Below are positions 8,601 to 16,724 of a stretch of 64,000 nt of DNA, one piece after another. Within the stretch, counting starts at the first letter, position 1. Every line of letters begins with the position of its first letter. The position numbers and the translations under genes were made by a program. The notes below the pieces were generated by a model. That model had not been told where the DNA came from and did not search any database. It worked only from the letters and a program-made list of their open reading frames with translations. Source of the stretch: Paenibacillus sp. CF384 (GTDB lineage: Bacteria > Bacillota > Bacilli > Paenibacillales > Paenibacillaceae); the NCBI RefSeq assembly GCF_900106745.1, contig NZ_FNNV01000015.1, forward strand, positions 1 to 64,000, given 5' to 3'.

Positions 8601-11544
8601 GAACGAAATCTTCAACACGTATTGGTTCGTGCACAATATGGCAACGCTCGGTACTCGCACGGAGGACATTTGGGCGAGCGGCTGGACTGGCGCCTCCGTT
8701 TATAAGAAAGGGGCCGCTTACACGGCTGAGGTATGGAACCCTACCAACAAAGCCATTACGGTAACCTTCCATAATGCAGCAGGTGTAACGGGTTCGGCGA
8801 AAGTCGGTCCGAAATCCCTTGTTAAAGTCGATCCGACGAAAGTGACGGATTTGGACGCGAACGTAGCTCCCGTGCTTGCAACCGACAAGACGAGCAATAT
8901 GATCAAGCAGCCAATCGAGCTTACTTTTGCCGATCATCTCAAGTGGCGCGAATCCATTAGCTCGGTTCAATTGAATGGTGCAGCGCTAGACCCATCGGAT
9001 TACATTGTACAAGCCGGCAAAATTACTTTGAACAGTAACTTGTTCCCGATTGAAGGCAGCTATTCGATCGTGGTGAAGGCTACCGATTATCCGGACACTG
9101 GCGTACAGCAAGTAGTCATCACGAATTCGACGGTCAACCTGGCTCTGAACAAGCCTACGTTCACGTCGGACAAACCGAATAACCCGGGCTCTTACGCGGT
9201 TGACGGCAAACTGGATACCCGCTGGGAATCCGCATTCAGCGATCCGCAATATGTTGCTGTGAACCTGAAGTCCGAATATCGCATCAGCCATGTTCGCTTG
9301 AACTGGGAGAATGCGGCCGGTAAGAGCTACAAAGTACTCGTATCAACCGACGGTAAACAGTGGAAACCTGTCTACTCGACTACCCGCGGACATGAAGGCA
9401 TCGATGATATCACGTTCCCTGCCGTAAATGCGCGGTTCGTCAAAGTCGAAGGCACAGAGCGTACGACGAACTACGGTTACTCCTTATGGGAACTGGAAGT
9501 ATTCGGGACCCCAGCCGGCAGCTTGGATGCTCCGGATCTGATTGCCGATTCGACGATGAACCGTGCAGGTCAGCCGATTGAAATTGGTTTCGACGATGTT
9601 GCAGACTGGCGAACAGCGATTCAGACCGTGAAAGTGAACGGAACGGCTGTATCCGCGGCACAATATGAAGTTGCGCCTGGCAAGCTTACGCTGGACGGCT
9701 CCCTATTCCCTGCTGCCGGCAACTACAACATTGCAGTTGAATCGAATGGGTTCGTCATGACCAGCATTCAGCAGCCGATTGTAACAAGCTCGAACGTAAA
9801 CCTTGCCCTGCGCAAACCTACGTTCACCTCGTCCACTCCGAAACAAGCGAGCAGCTATGCGGTGGATGGCAACAAAGCAACGAGATGGGAGTCCGAATCC
9901 AGCGACTCGCAGTCCATTATGGTCGATCTTGGTGCTGAAGACATCATCAGCCGCGTCCTTCTAAACTGGGAGAATGCAGCCGGTAAGAGCTACACCGTGG
10001 AAGTCTCCACGGATAACAAGGTTTGGCAAACGGTATATACAACAACTATAGGAAAGCCCGGCATCAACGATATCGGCTTCTCCCCTATCTCTGCGCGTTA
10101 CGTGAAAGTAAACGGCACAGAACGCACAACCAACTATGGTTACTCGTTATGGGAGCTTGAAGTGTACGGTAACGGTAACGGTCTGCCTAGCGCACCGGAG
10201 CTGTCTGCCGATACAACAAACACTGTAGTAGGACAACCAATCGAAGTTACATTTGGCGACGATGCAGCATGGAGAGACGCGATCGAAACCGTCTCAATCG
10301 ACGGCACAACGATTAATGCTTCTACCTATCAAGTGAATGCGGGAAAAATAATATTTGACGCTTCCTTGTTTAAGTCAGCTAAGTCGTATGTGATCTCGGT
10401 TCAAGCGAAAGATTACACTGAAGCTTCTGTTCAACAAAATGTCACTGCCAAAGAGCAGCCTGGTAATCCAGATACGAACCCCAATCCGGACCCGGGTTCG
10501 AATCCAAACCCATTGAACCTCGCGTTCGGTAAAGAGACCGCTTCTTCACCGGAGTATCACCGCTCAAGCGCTGATGCGGTTGACGGTCGTTTGGATCGCC
10601 GCTGGGAATCGGCATTTGCCGACAATCAATGGATGAGCATCAACCTTGGATCAGCGAAAACGATTAATCGTGTCGTACTGAACTGGGAAAATGCATTCGG
10701 TAAAGCATACACCATTGATGTCTCCTTAGACGGAGAAAAATGGACGACTGTGTACACCACGGACAATGGCAATGGCGGTATCGATGATATCTCATTTGCT
10801 CCTGTCCAAGCCAAATTCGTGAAGATGAACGGAATCAAACGCGGTTCTCCATATGGCTTCTCTTTATGGGAATTCGAGGTTTATGCCGGTGATAAGGCTC
10901 CTCTTGCGGGTCCTGCTTTGACGGCAGACACGACGGATAACACACTTGGTAAACCGATCGACATCACGTTTACGGATGACATCGCATGGAGAACTGCAAT
11001 GAACGCAGTTGAGCTGAACGGCGTTACTCTTCGTGAGGATCAATACACCGTGACTGCCGGCCAGATCACACTTCATGCGGAATTATTCACGGAAGCAACT
11101 CCTTATGTAGTAACGGTGCAATCATTGGGATACGCATCAGATTCCGTGGTACAGCCGCTTACAGCGGGGTTGAACCTTGCGCTTAACAAAAACACCGCTA
11201 CATCCGAAGGCGCACTTCAAGGCGGCGAGCGTGCTGTTGATGGAAACAAAGGCACGCGCTGGGAATCGGCATTCAGCGATCCGCAGTGGATCAATGTCGA
11301 CCTTGGCACAACGAATACGATCAGCCGCGTTCTCTTGAATTGGGAGAATGCCTCCGCGAAAGCTTACACCATCGAAGTATCGCAAGACGGTGAGCGCTGG
11401 ACAACCGTTTATGCAACGGCCCAAGGTGACGGCGGTATCGACAACATCTTCATCGCTCCTGTCGAAGCTCGTTTTGTCAAAGTTCACGGTACAGAACGCA
11501 ATACGCAGTATGGGTACTCCTTGTTCGAACTAGAAGTTTACTAA
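5611..11544 (+). CDS. Secreted GH81 endo-beta-1,3-glucanase with six discoidin and four HID modules
   Basis: A 1977-residue exported enzyme predicted to cut beta-1,3-glucan (laminarin, fungal walls). Order: signal peptide (1 to about 43), two F5/8 type C modules (about 45-172 and 185-312), GH81 catalytic region (about 330-1080). Then four modules resembling DUF1533/hemoblobin-interacting domains (start about 1085, 1310, 1527, 1768) alternate with four more F5/8 type C modules (start about 1176, 1397, 1636, 1855). A PNPDPGSNPNP linker lies near 1620. Catalytic motifs are visible: DHHFTYGY with D774, and GNNQEAAGES with E849 and E853, the acid and base region of GH81. The distance from D774 to E849 fits the family. 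AGAGGAGG precedes ATG 5611. The discoidin modules share the LNWENA and YGYSLWELEVYG signatures and probably hold the enzyme on insoluble glucan. It is monocistronic, ending at a bidirectional terminator. Confidence 0.93.
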   Translation: MSSFARKVRRKMPLTTKSVLTLSLLLGSWNGAIVAAASAKGAEASHLLTYGGAAYASSTEGGLTPEKAVDGILDSRWGSAFSADQQWIYVDLGAPAKIDKAVIRWENAYSKSYKIQVSDDEKEWKDIYTDAKGDGGVDTISLSGEGRYVRMLSLERSGGYGVSLYEFEVYGTGGTNPIPVVLGEDVAKNKPVTASSFEKADKDKPAMPPENANDGDATTRWSSAHTSNEWIYVDLGQVHEIGRIRLNWENAAGRIYDLQVSDDAANWTTIYREMNGQDGWIDTPVYASGRYVRMKGISRTTSYGYSLFNFSVYDYVNGDPKPSYTIPTLPTSSTVNVGKGSYLTSDIDMPQPRPPMNKSDELNAPIPSNDWWQSVLIKNFSDSLITLPLKSKYSTLGLGILNPGAGWVNDTGNSQAADGGPDFYLHAGNISTTNVKNKITGYGDWSATVALSDNDTPKMTTTFVKGSPYLYSEFSDPTTSELYFPVSTRFYDDNGNAVLAAEGATLTADHIGFAVTNVDGSPQANKVTRNYGVFAPEGSVFMKVGNKVKIRLGSGHNYLSVATIPATSDLNYFYKHGYAFVKNTIVTPSFEENTSEVVTNFKVEIDQKRSDLEPTTLMALLPHQWKQTDSSLTPLSYPSIRGTLKLHEGNAFTTKDQFNGIVPQFTEPGDASYSREALLEQLSYLDEATSKNIMSGDAYWQGKVLHPLAMGVLIADQIGDQAYKDVFLSRMRTILTDWYTYTKGEPDYFMYYDPTWGTMYYKNSEFGANTGLTDHHFTYGYYVFASAVLATYDQDFKDNYGGMVEHLIRDYANPSKEDPLYPFLRNFDPYEGHSWAGGYGDNNNGNNQEAAGESLFGWVGEYMWSLLSGDKATRDISIYGFTTELKAVEQYWFNYDNDNWLPEFAHKSVGQVYGSAYNFGTFFSGNPVNVYGIHWLPTGEYLTSYGFDPAKAADLYNGMVKDNKGPEDAWQHIVWPIEALSNPQAVLDKFTVENTQKNEIFNTYWFVHNMATLGTRTEDIWASGWTGASVYKKGAAYTAEVWNPTNKAITVTFHNAAGVTGSAKVGPKSLVKVDPTKVTDLDANVAPVLATDKTSNMIKQPIELTFADHLKWRESISSVQLNGAALDPSDYIVQAGKITLNSNLFPIEGSYSIVVKATDYPDTGVQQVVITNSTVNLALNKPTFTSDKPNNPGSYAVDGKLDTRWESAFSDPQYVAVNLKSEYRISHVRLNWENAAGKSYKVLVSTDGKQWKPVYSTTRGHEGIDDITFPAVNARFVKVEGTERTTNYGYSLWELEVFGTPAGSLDAPDLIADSTMNRAGQPIEIGFDDVADWRTAIQTVKVNGTAVSAAQYEVAPGKLTLDGSLFPAAGNYNIAVESNGFVMTSIQQPIVTSSNVNLALRKPTFTSSTPKQASSYAVDGNKATRWESESSDSQSIMVDLGAEDIISRVLLNWENAAGKSYTVEVSTDNKVWQTVYTTTIGKPGINDIGFSPISARYVKVNGTERTTNYGYSLWELEVYGNGNGLPSAPELSADTTNTVVGQPIEVTFGDDAAWRDAIETVSIDGTTINASTYQVNAGKIIFDASLFKSAKSYVISVQAKDYTEASVQQNVTAKEQPGNPDTNPNPDPGSNPNPLNLAFGKETASSPEYHRSSADAVDGRLDRRWESAFADNQWMSINLGSAKTINRVVLNWENAFGKAYTIDVSLDGEKWTTVYTTDNGNGGIDDISFAPVQAKFVKMNGIKRGSPYGFSLWEFEVYAGDKAPLAGPALTADTTDNTLGKPIDITFTDDIAWRTAMNAVELNGVTLREDQYTVTAGQITLHAELFTEATPYVVTVQSLGYASDSVVQPLTAGLNLALNKNTATSEGALQGGERAVDGNKGTRWESAFSDPQWINVDLGTTNTISRVLLNWENASAKAYTIEVSQDGERWTTVYATAQGDGGIDNIFIAPVEARFVKVHGTERNTQYGYSLFELEVY
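9130..11541 (+). repeat. Tandem coding repeat: alternating discoidin and HID-like modules
   Basis: Within the GH81 gene a unit of about 220 codons (F5/8 type C module plus HID-like module) recurs. Modules begin near 9136, 9796, 10516 and 11173. Phrases such as LNWENAAGKSY and ERTTNYGYSLWELEV are nearly identical between the 9.1 kb and 9.8 kb copies, which implies recent internal duplication. Such repeats can recombine and change copy number between strains. Confidence 0.8.
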
Positions 11545-11559
11545 TCGTATAGGTATAGA

Positions 11560-11599
11560 AAACAAGCTGACATCGGGATCAACCGACGTCAGCTTGTTT
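11560..11599. terminator. Bidirectional terminator between GH81 and the CD3324-type gene
   Basis: AAACAAGCTGACATCGG (11560-11576) pairs with CCGACGTCAGCTTGTTT (11583-11599) with one A-C mismatch, giving a 17-bp stem flanked by A and T tracts. It serves both convergent genes. Confidence 0.85.
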
Positions 11600-11606
11600 G
11601 TTTCTT

Positions 11607-11927
11607 TCAATGTTTACCTGCTTGTATCGCTTCATATGCGCTAGGTGCTTCAATAGTCGCGCTGCGCAGTTTGATGATGATTTTGCGAATGCTATCTCCG
11701 GACAGGTGATACTGTCGTTCAAGTTCTTGTACGGTACTGCCGCTTGCGTAGCGCTGGTAGATCTCCTCGTTACGCTGTCCGATGATGACGCGTGATCCAC
11801 TCTTCTCCCCCCAAGCAGCACGCTCGTTCTGCTGCTTAGGAATGTAGATCAGCTCGCCCTGAATATAGCTCTGGAGCTCCTCCAACAGTCTAGGGGGAAG
11901 CACATCTCTTCCGTTCTTGTAGTTCAA
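11607..11927 (-). CDS. CD3324 family protein (small HTH protein)
   Basis: A 106-residue protein. The N-terminus LNYKNGRDVLPPRLLEELQ and the following IQGELIYIPK and WGEKSGSR match the small Firmicute CD3324 family. The C-terminal half (RNEEIYQRYASGSTVQELERQYHLSGDSIRKII) is a helix-turn-helix like that of Mor-type activators. The start is TTG at 11927 because AAGGAGG lies exactly six bases upstream and family homology begins there. An ATG at 11966 in the same frame has no ribosome binding site. Function is unknown; DNA binding is likely. It is monocistronic and convergent with GH81. Confidence 0.75.
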   Translation of the reverse strand: MNYKNGRDVLPPRLLEELQSYIQGELIYIPKQQNERAAWGEKSGSRVIIGQRNEEIYQRYASGSTVQELERQYHLSGDSIRKIIIKLRSATIEAPSAYEAIQAGKH

Positions 11928-12012
11928 CGTAAACCTCCTTAATCGGTTCGGCCATTGCAACGCCATCTGAATGCGATTTGTTCACGTTTCCTTCCCCCTC
12001 TCAGTAATATGG

Positions 12013-12040
12013 AAAAAACACGATTGTTCATCATATCGTG
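12013..12040 (-). terminator. Intrinsic terminator upstream of the CD3324-type gene
   Basis: CACGAT and ATCGTG arms separated by 10 bases are followed on the minus strand by six T residues (A-run 12013-12018). Confidence 0.55.
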
Positions 12041-12088
12041 CTTTAATACTCATTATAAGTGAAAACGGCTCGATCCGTCTTCTTCTTG

Positions 12089-12116
12089 TAAGAAAAGGGA
12101 GGCCGGAAGGCCTCCC
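12089..12116 (-). terminator. Intrinsic terminator downstream of the UvrA-like gene
   Basis: GGGAGGCC-GGAA-GGCCTCCC is a perfect 8-bp GC-rich stem. On the minus strand it is followed by TTTTCTT. Confidence 0.65.
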
Positions 12117-12310
12117 TCTTTATAGTGACCTTCGCTTTAGGCGAAAGCCACCTCCGTGTGCTTGTTCAACTGAATCAGCTCCTTTCATGAAGATTTTGTC
12201 GGGCCCGACATCTATATTAACGCATATTCGGAAGCGTGCAGACAAGTGAAAGAACGGGTATAGTTGTTTTTTAGCGTAAATGGGGCCAATCTCAATCGAG
12301 AATCGCTCGA

Positions 12311-14566
12311 TTACTGCAAGTATTTGCCCGTAATGGACTGCTCCGCAAGCTTAATATCATTAGGCGTTCCCTCGAACACGAGCTGTCCGCCTCTGCTGCC
12401 TCCGTCCGGTCCCATATCGATGATCCAATCGGCTTGGCTGATCACTTCAAGGTTATGCTCGATCACGATCACTGTATTACCGGCATCCACGAGGCGATTC
12501 ATGATCGCCAGAAGGTGAGCGATATCGGACATATGCAGTCCGGTCGTCGGCTCGTCCATCACATAGATACTGCCCTTCTTATGCAGCTCGCTTGCCAGCT
12601 TGATGCGCTGGCATTCCCCGCCGGAGAGCGTACTCATCGGTTGTCCGAGCGTAATATAGGTAAGCCCTACATCACTCATCGCCTGCAGCTTGCGGACGAC
12701 TTCTTTGAGCTCGAAAAATTCCAGCGCTTGCTCCACGGTCATCTCCAGCACATCTGCAATCGATTTGCCGTTAAACTTATATTCAAGCACTTCTTCCTTG
12801 AACCGGCGGCCTCCGCAAACTTCGCAAGGCAGATCCACGCTGTCCAGGAAAGAAAGGTCGATAGACACAACGCCCTGCCCTTGGCAGTTCTCGCAAGCAC
12901 CTTTGGAATTGAAGCTGAACAAGCCTTGATTGACTTTATTCGCAGAAGCAAATGCCTTGCGCACGTCATCCATTATGCCTGTATAGGTCGCTGGATTCGA
13001 GCGGGAAGAAACGCCGATCGCCGACTGATCGATAACGATCGCATCGGAATGCTGACTTAGGAATACATCGTTAATCAATGTACTCTTACCCGAGCCGGCG
13101 ACACCTGTGACAACTGTCAGGATGCCTGTTGGAATATCTACGCTCACGTTATTCAAGTTGTGCAGCGTCGCGTTCTGAACGGACAGCTTCCCGGAAGGTT
13201 GTCTGCAGCTCTGCTTCAATTGGAGCGGCCGCTTCATATGGTTACCTGTCAGCGTACCTGACTCCAGCAAGCCCACGTAGCTGCCCTCGAATACGATGTT
13301 CCCGCCTCGGCTGCCTGCGCGAGGCCCAACATCAACGATGTGATCCGCGACCTTGATGACATCGGGATCATGTTCGACGACAATGACGGTATTTCCTTTG
13401 TCGCGCAGCTTCTGAAGCAATTCATTTAACCGATGAACGTCGCGGGGGTGCAAACCCACGCTGGGCTCATCGAAGATATAGGTAACATCGACAAGGCTGC
13501 CGCTTAGATGTTTGACCATTTTGACGCGCTGCGATTCGCCTCCGGACAAGGTGTCCGTCTCGCGGTCCAGCGTCAAGTAATCAAGACCGATGTCAACAAG
13601 ATGCTGCAGCCGTTCGGTCAGCGACTTGATGACCGGCGCAGCGACAGGATCCGCGATCTCCCGAACTGCACGAATAAGCTCACCGACTTCCATGGCAGAG
13701 AACTCTGCGATGTTATGTCCGTTGATTCTGCAGTTCAGCGAAGCTTGACTGAGTCTTGCTCCATGACAGCTGGAGCAGGAACCTTCGATAATGAATGGGG
13801 CGACGGTTTGCTGCGTCCGATCGGACATCGTCTTGACATCTCGCTTGATGTACTTGTTGGTAAACTTCTCGATGACGCCTTCCACCGTAATATTCATCGC
13901 TTTTCCGGCGAATTCCATCTCGACTTTACGCGCTTTCGCGTACAATAGCTGCTCCATTTCCTCTTCCGAGTACTCGCTCAGCTTCTTGTCGACATCGAAG
14001 GAACCCGACTGCAGAATCATGTTCATTTCCCAGCCGTCAACCTTATAATCCGGAAGCATAACGGCACCCTCTTTAAGCGACTTGGACTTGTCTATCGCTC
14101 TGCTCATGTTCACGACCATGCTGCGGCCGATTCCGTTACACTCGGGACACATCCCTTGCGGATCGTTAAACGAGAACATGTTCGCTGGCCCAACATAAGG
14201 CTGCCCCGCCCGCGAGAAGAGGAGTCGGAGAATGGGAGAAATGTCGGTTATCGTGCCCATCGTGGAATGAGAGCCGCCGCCCAGCCGCTTCTGGTCTACA
14301 ATGACGGCCATGCTCAGGTTCTCGATGGCATCTGCTTCAGGCTGTGGAACTTTGGGCAGGAAGGTCCGCACGAACATGCTGAAATTCTCATTCAGCAAAC
14401 GCGTCGATTCTGCAGCGATCGTGTCGAAGACGATCGAAGATTTACCCGATCCGGATACCCCTGTGAAGATCGTGATTTTCCGCTTCGGAATTCGTAAGGA
14501 TACGTTCTTGAGATTGTTCTCCCTAGCTCCGGTGATAACGATATATTCTTGACTGGATACGCTCAT
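12311..14566 (-). CDS. UvrA-like ABC ATPase (short excinuclease-A paralogue)
   Basis: A 751-residue double ATP-binding-cassette protein of the UvrA family, well short of the roughly 940 residues of housekeeping UvrA. Walker A motifs lie at 36-44 (GVSGSGKSS) and about 486-494 (GVAGSGKST). Signature motifs LSGGESQR and LSGGECQR lie near 339 and 646. Cys pairs CPECNGIG, CSSC, CENC (about 555) and CEVC (about 579) mark zinc modules. The shortness suggests reduced insert and UvrB-interaction regions, as in UvrA2/DrrC-type proteins tied to tolerance of DNA-binding drugs; this role is inference. The start is the second of two nearby ATGs (14566), with GGGGGAG seven bases upstream. No uvrB or uvrC is nearby. 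Confidence 0.85.
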   Translation of the reverse strand: MSVSSQEYIVITGARENNLKNVSLRIPKRKITIFTGVSGSGKSSIVFDTIAAESTRLLNENFSMFVRTFLPKVPQPEADAIENLSMAVIVDQKRLGGGSHSTMGTITDISPILRLLFSRAGQPYVGPANMFSFNDPQGMCPECNGIGRSMVVNMSRAIDKSKSLKEGAVMLPDYKVDGWEMNMILQSGSFDVDKKLSEYSEEEMEQLLYAKARKVEMEFAGKAMNITVEGVIEKFTNKYIKRDVKTMSDRTQQTVAPFIIEGSCSSCHGARLSQASLNCRINGHNIAEFSAMEVGELIRAVREIADPVAAPVIKSLTERLQHLVDIGLDYLTLDRETDTLSGGESQRVKMVKHLSGSLVDVTYIFDEPSVGLHPRDVHRLNELLQKLRDKGNTVIVVEHDPDVIKVADHIVDVGPRAGSRGGNIVFEGSYVGLLESGTLTGNHMKRPLQLKQSCRQPSGKLSVQNATLHNLNNVSVDIPTGILTVVTGVAGSGKSTLINDVFLSQHSDAIVIDQSAIGVSSRSNPATYTGIMDDVRKAFASANKVNQGLFSFNSKGACENCQGQGVVSIDLSFLDSVDLPCEVCGGRRFKEEVLEYKFNGKSIADVLEMTVEQALEFFELKEVVRKLQAMSDVGLTYITLGQPMSTLSGGECQRIKLASELHKKGSIYVMDEPTTGLHMSDIAHLLAIMNRLVDAGNTVIVIEHNLEVISQADWIIDMGPDGGSRGGQLVFEGTPNDIKLAEQSITGKYLQ

Positions 14567-14610
14567 GCTCATTCTCCCCCGATTATGTTCATTCTCCGAA
14601 GCAGACTTAT

Positions 14611-14639
14611 AACCGGCTGCATGCAACATACAGCCGGTT
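14611..14639 (-). terminator. Hairpin after the ArsR/SRPBCC operon
   Basis: AACCGGCTG and CAGCCGGTT form a 9-bp stem 34 bases past the SRPBCC stop. The following T-tract on the minus strand is weak (TTATAAGT), so termination efficiency is uncertain. Confidence 0.45.
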
Positions 14640-14672
14640 TATATCTGCTTCGGGTCAGCTAAGTTTACGCTG

Positions 14673-15068
14673 CTACTCAAACAGCTTAACCAGCTGGCCG
14701 AGCATTGCACCCCAACCATACTTAGCGCCATTGTAGGCTTGTTCGTTGGAGATTCCCGTTTGTTCCAGATGAAGGTTAATCTTGCCGCCCCCTAGGTCCT
14801 GCAGCGTCCAAGTAACCGTGTGTTTCTCCGCGCCGGTTCCCCATGTATAGGACAACGTGCTCGGCTCGTCTACGATAAGCACTTCGCCTTCCACGATACC
14901 ATCCCAATATTCAGTCGGTTTCTGACGAAATTGGAAACGGTGACCTACAACGGGCTGGAAATCATTCTCCAAGACCCATTTTGCAAGTTTAGTTGGATCG
15001 GTTAGAGCGCTCCATACCTTCTCGATGGTTGCTGTATATTGATAATCTAGATTTAAAGTGAAACTCAT
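14673..15068 (-). CDS. SRPBCC/AHSA1 domain protein
   Basis: A 131-residue START-like (SRPBCC) protein: YTATIEKVWSALTDPTKLAKWV is the classic AHSA1/YndB-type opening, and the C-terminal amphipathic helix (YNGAKYGWGAMLGQLVKLF) closes the hydrophobic cavity. Such proteins bind small hydrophobic ligands. Its ATG overlaps the stop of the ArsR gene (ATGA), so the two are translationally coupled. This regulator-plus-SRPBCC pair is common in Gram-positive bacteria, and its ligand is generally unknown. Confidence 0.85.
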   Translation of the reverse strand: MSFTLNLDYQYTATIEKVWSALTDPTKLAKWVLENDFQPVVGHRFQFRQKPTEYWDGIVEGEVLIVDEPSTLSYTWGTGAEKHTVTWTLQDLGGGKINLHLEQTGISNEQAYNGAKYGWGAMLGQLVKLFE

Positions 15069-15394
15069 TCTTCTTCCTCCTCTAATAGGTGCTGCAAACG
15101 AATTAGATTCGTGTTCCAGAATTTACTGTAGAAAGAAACCCAGTTCTGAATTTCCCGGAGTGGCTCGGCGTTTAATCGAAAGCGCGTTTCTCTGCCGACT
15201 TTCCGGTCCAGTACGAGTCCGGCTTCTTTAAGAATGGTCAAGTGCTTGGATACCGCTGTTCGGCCCATTTGGAACTGTACCGTCAATTCGTGGAGCGGCA
15301 GTTCCTCTGCCTCTGCCAACAGTCGAATCAATTGGCGCCTTGTTGGATCAGCAATCGCGTCAAACGTATCCCGCAACGGGTTGTTCTCGCTCAC
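15065..15394 (-). CDS. ArsR family winged-helix regulator
   Basis: A 109-residue repressor: DAIADPTRRQLIRLLAEAEELPLHELTVQFQMGRTAVSKHLTILKEAGLV is the ArsR helix-turn-helix. I see no CxC metal site, so it is probably not a metal sensor. The start is GTG 15394, because AGGAG lies eight bases upstream. The TTG at 15436 in the same frame lies only a few bases from the predicted transcription start. It forms an operon with the SRPBCC gene and is probably self-regulated. Confidence 0.85.
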   Translation of the reverse strand: MSENNPLRDTFDAIADPTRRQLIRLLAEAEELPLHELTVQFQMGRTAVSKHLTILKEAGLVLDRKVGRETRFRLNAEPLREIQNWVSFYSKFWNTNLIRLQHLLEEEEE

Positions 15395-15425
15395 AACACC
15401 CTCTCCTAATTTGTTGACTGTGGTA

Positions 15426-15480
15426 TTGGACACCAAATGGTGACGTGTTTATTATAGGATATCATTTAGTATCAAGTCAA
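15426..15480 (-). promoter_or_regulatory. ArsR/SRPBCC promoter with operator dyad
   Basis: Minus strand TTGACT (15480-15475), 18-base spacer, TATAAT (15456-15451). Downstream of the -10 lies the inverted repeat TTGG-N3-CCAA (15426-15436), near the expected transcript start and a plausible ArsR operator. Confidence 0.65.
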
Positions 15481-15544
15481 TAAAGCGCCCTGCGACTACT
15501 ACGTGCATCCACCTCTCAATAAGCACGGAGGTAAGATTTCATGC

Positions 15545-15574
15545 AAAAAGGAGCAGATTGCAATGATCTGCTCC
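15545..15574 (-). terminator. Terminator of the stalk-domain gene
   Basis: GGAGCAGAT-N7-ATCTGCTCC, a perfect 9-bp stem followed by TTTTT on the minus strand, 22 bases past the stop. Confidence 0.85.
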
Positions 15575-15595
15575 TCTATCATGCAGGTGAAAGCT

Positions 15596-16597
15596 TTAGT
15601 TCGTTGTTTGGCCAACCGTGTCTGTGCGCTTCTCGCCCGGCTTGGCGATTTCCAGCGTGCCTGTCTCGGTATCCACCTCACCGAATCCATAGTGCTTATA
15701 GCCCGTCTGCTTGTACGCACCTTCGGCGTTCACGACACCGTATTCGGTCCATCCGGTTTCACCGAATATCCCGCTGTTATAGAAAATGAAATCGCCGCTT
15801 GGTTTCGGAGCTGTCCCGACGCTGTTCGTCCATTTTCCCTTCATAAAGATACGGAGCTGATCTTCGATCGGCCCGGCTAATCTACCGGCCCAAGTGACAA
15901 CGGCTTGGTCGTCTTTGATTTCCATCTGCTGCGCAAGATTCCCATCGATTCGGATGAATCGCATAGCTTCTCCTTCAGCAAATAGCATGGTTGCACCGTC
16001 CGCCTCGCCGACGTTCTCGGCATTCAAAGGGTTGATCACATACTGCGGACTATAGCTGAGCTCCACCGCAACCTTACGAGCTTCGGCCAAAGTGCCCTGA
16101 TTCAACGTATCGTGTTTCTTCTTGCCGATATAGGATGAGATGAACACGGTCCGGTCATGCCAATCGGAGGTATATCCGAATTGGACAGCCAAGAATCGAA
16201 GCGGTACATAAGCACGATTGCCATGCAGCTTCATAGGTGCATCAATTCGTTGCGTCAATTTGCTCATACCGCCAGGCTGATTGCGCTCGACTACTGCAAC
16301 ATTGCTAAAGGTCGTGAAACGGACCGTTACGCCCCATTTACGAACGACCGCCGTATTCGTCTTGGCATTCCATTCGACATGTGCGCCAAATGCTTCGCTA
16401 ACCGCGCGCAGCGGCACAAGCACTCGACCTTTGTCGATAATCGGTGCAGCGTCCGAAGTGGCCGTCTTCCCCAATACTTCAATTTGAATGGCTGAAGCGG
16501 CTGCATTCGCATGAGCCTGCTCTGTTCCGGGCAGCGCGAATAATGTGCCTGCCATAACCGTAGTCGCTACTAACGCAGCTGCAAGTTGTTGTTTCAT
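15596..16597 (-). CDS. Secreted protein with copper amine oxidase N-terminal (stalk) domain
   Basis: A 333-residue exported protein. MKQQLAAALVATTVMAGTLF...AHA is a signal peptide of about 30 residues. The domain at about 50-150 has the paired motifs GRVLVPLRAVSEAFGAHVEWN and GNRAYVPLRFLAVQFGY typical of the copper amine oxidase N-terminal or stalk domain in Paenibacillus wall proteins. The rest (about 160-333) is not recognised; NPLNAENVGEADGATMLF and FFYNSGIFGETGWTEYGVVN-like segments suggest an extracellular beta-rich domain. The start is ATG 16597, eight bases from AAGGAG. Probably surface-associated; no enzymatic function should be assumed. Confidence 0.75.
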   Translation of the reverse strand: MKQQLAAALVATTVMAGTLFALPGTEQAHANAAASAIQIEVLGKTATSDAAPIIDKGRVLVPLRAVSEAFGAHVEWNAKTNTAVVRKWGVTVRFTTFSNVAVVERNQPGGMSKLTQRIDAPMKLHGNRAYVPLRFLAVQFGYTSDWHDRTVFISSYIGKKKHDTLNQGTLAEARKVAVELSYSPQYVINPLNAENVGEADGATMLFAEGEAMRFIRIDGNLAQQMEIKDDQAVVTWAGRLAGPIEDQLRIFMKGKWTNSVGTAPKPSGDFIFYNSGIFGETGWTEYGVVNAEGAYKQTGYKHYGFGEVDTETGTLEIAKPGEKRTDTVGQTTN

Positions 16598-16724
16598 ACC
16601 TTCCACTCCTTAACATCGTAATAGATCGGCATGTCATTCGATCCGGGATCACATAGTTAGACGAGTGAAAGGCGAAAATGGTTGCTTGTCCCATTTTATT
16701 AAGAGATTGGGACCTGGAGGGATG

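Larger units (their letters stand above)
11928..12310. other. Intergenic region with two terminators and a perfect palindrome
   Basis: No convincing gene. On the minus strand it contains two hairpin terminators (12013-12040 and 12089-12116), a smaller dyad CTTCGC-N5-GCGAAG (about 12131-12146), and the palindrome TGTCGGGCCCGACA at 12197-12210 next to a TAATAT -10-like element. A 22-codon minus-strand frame (MKGADSVEQAHGGGFRLKRR...) runs from 12189 to 12121 but has no visible ribosome binding site. Confidence 0.6.
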
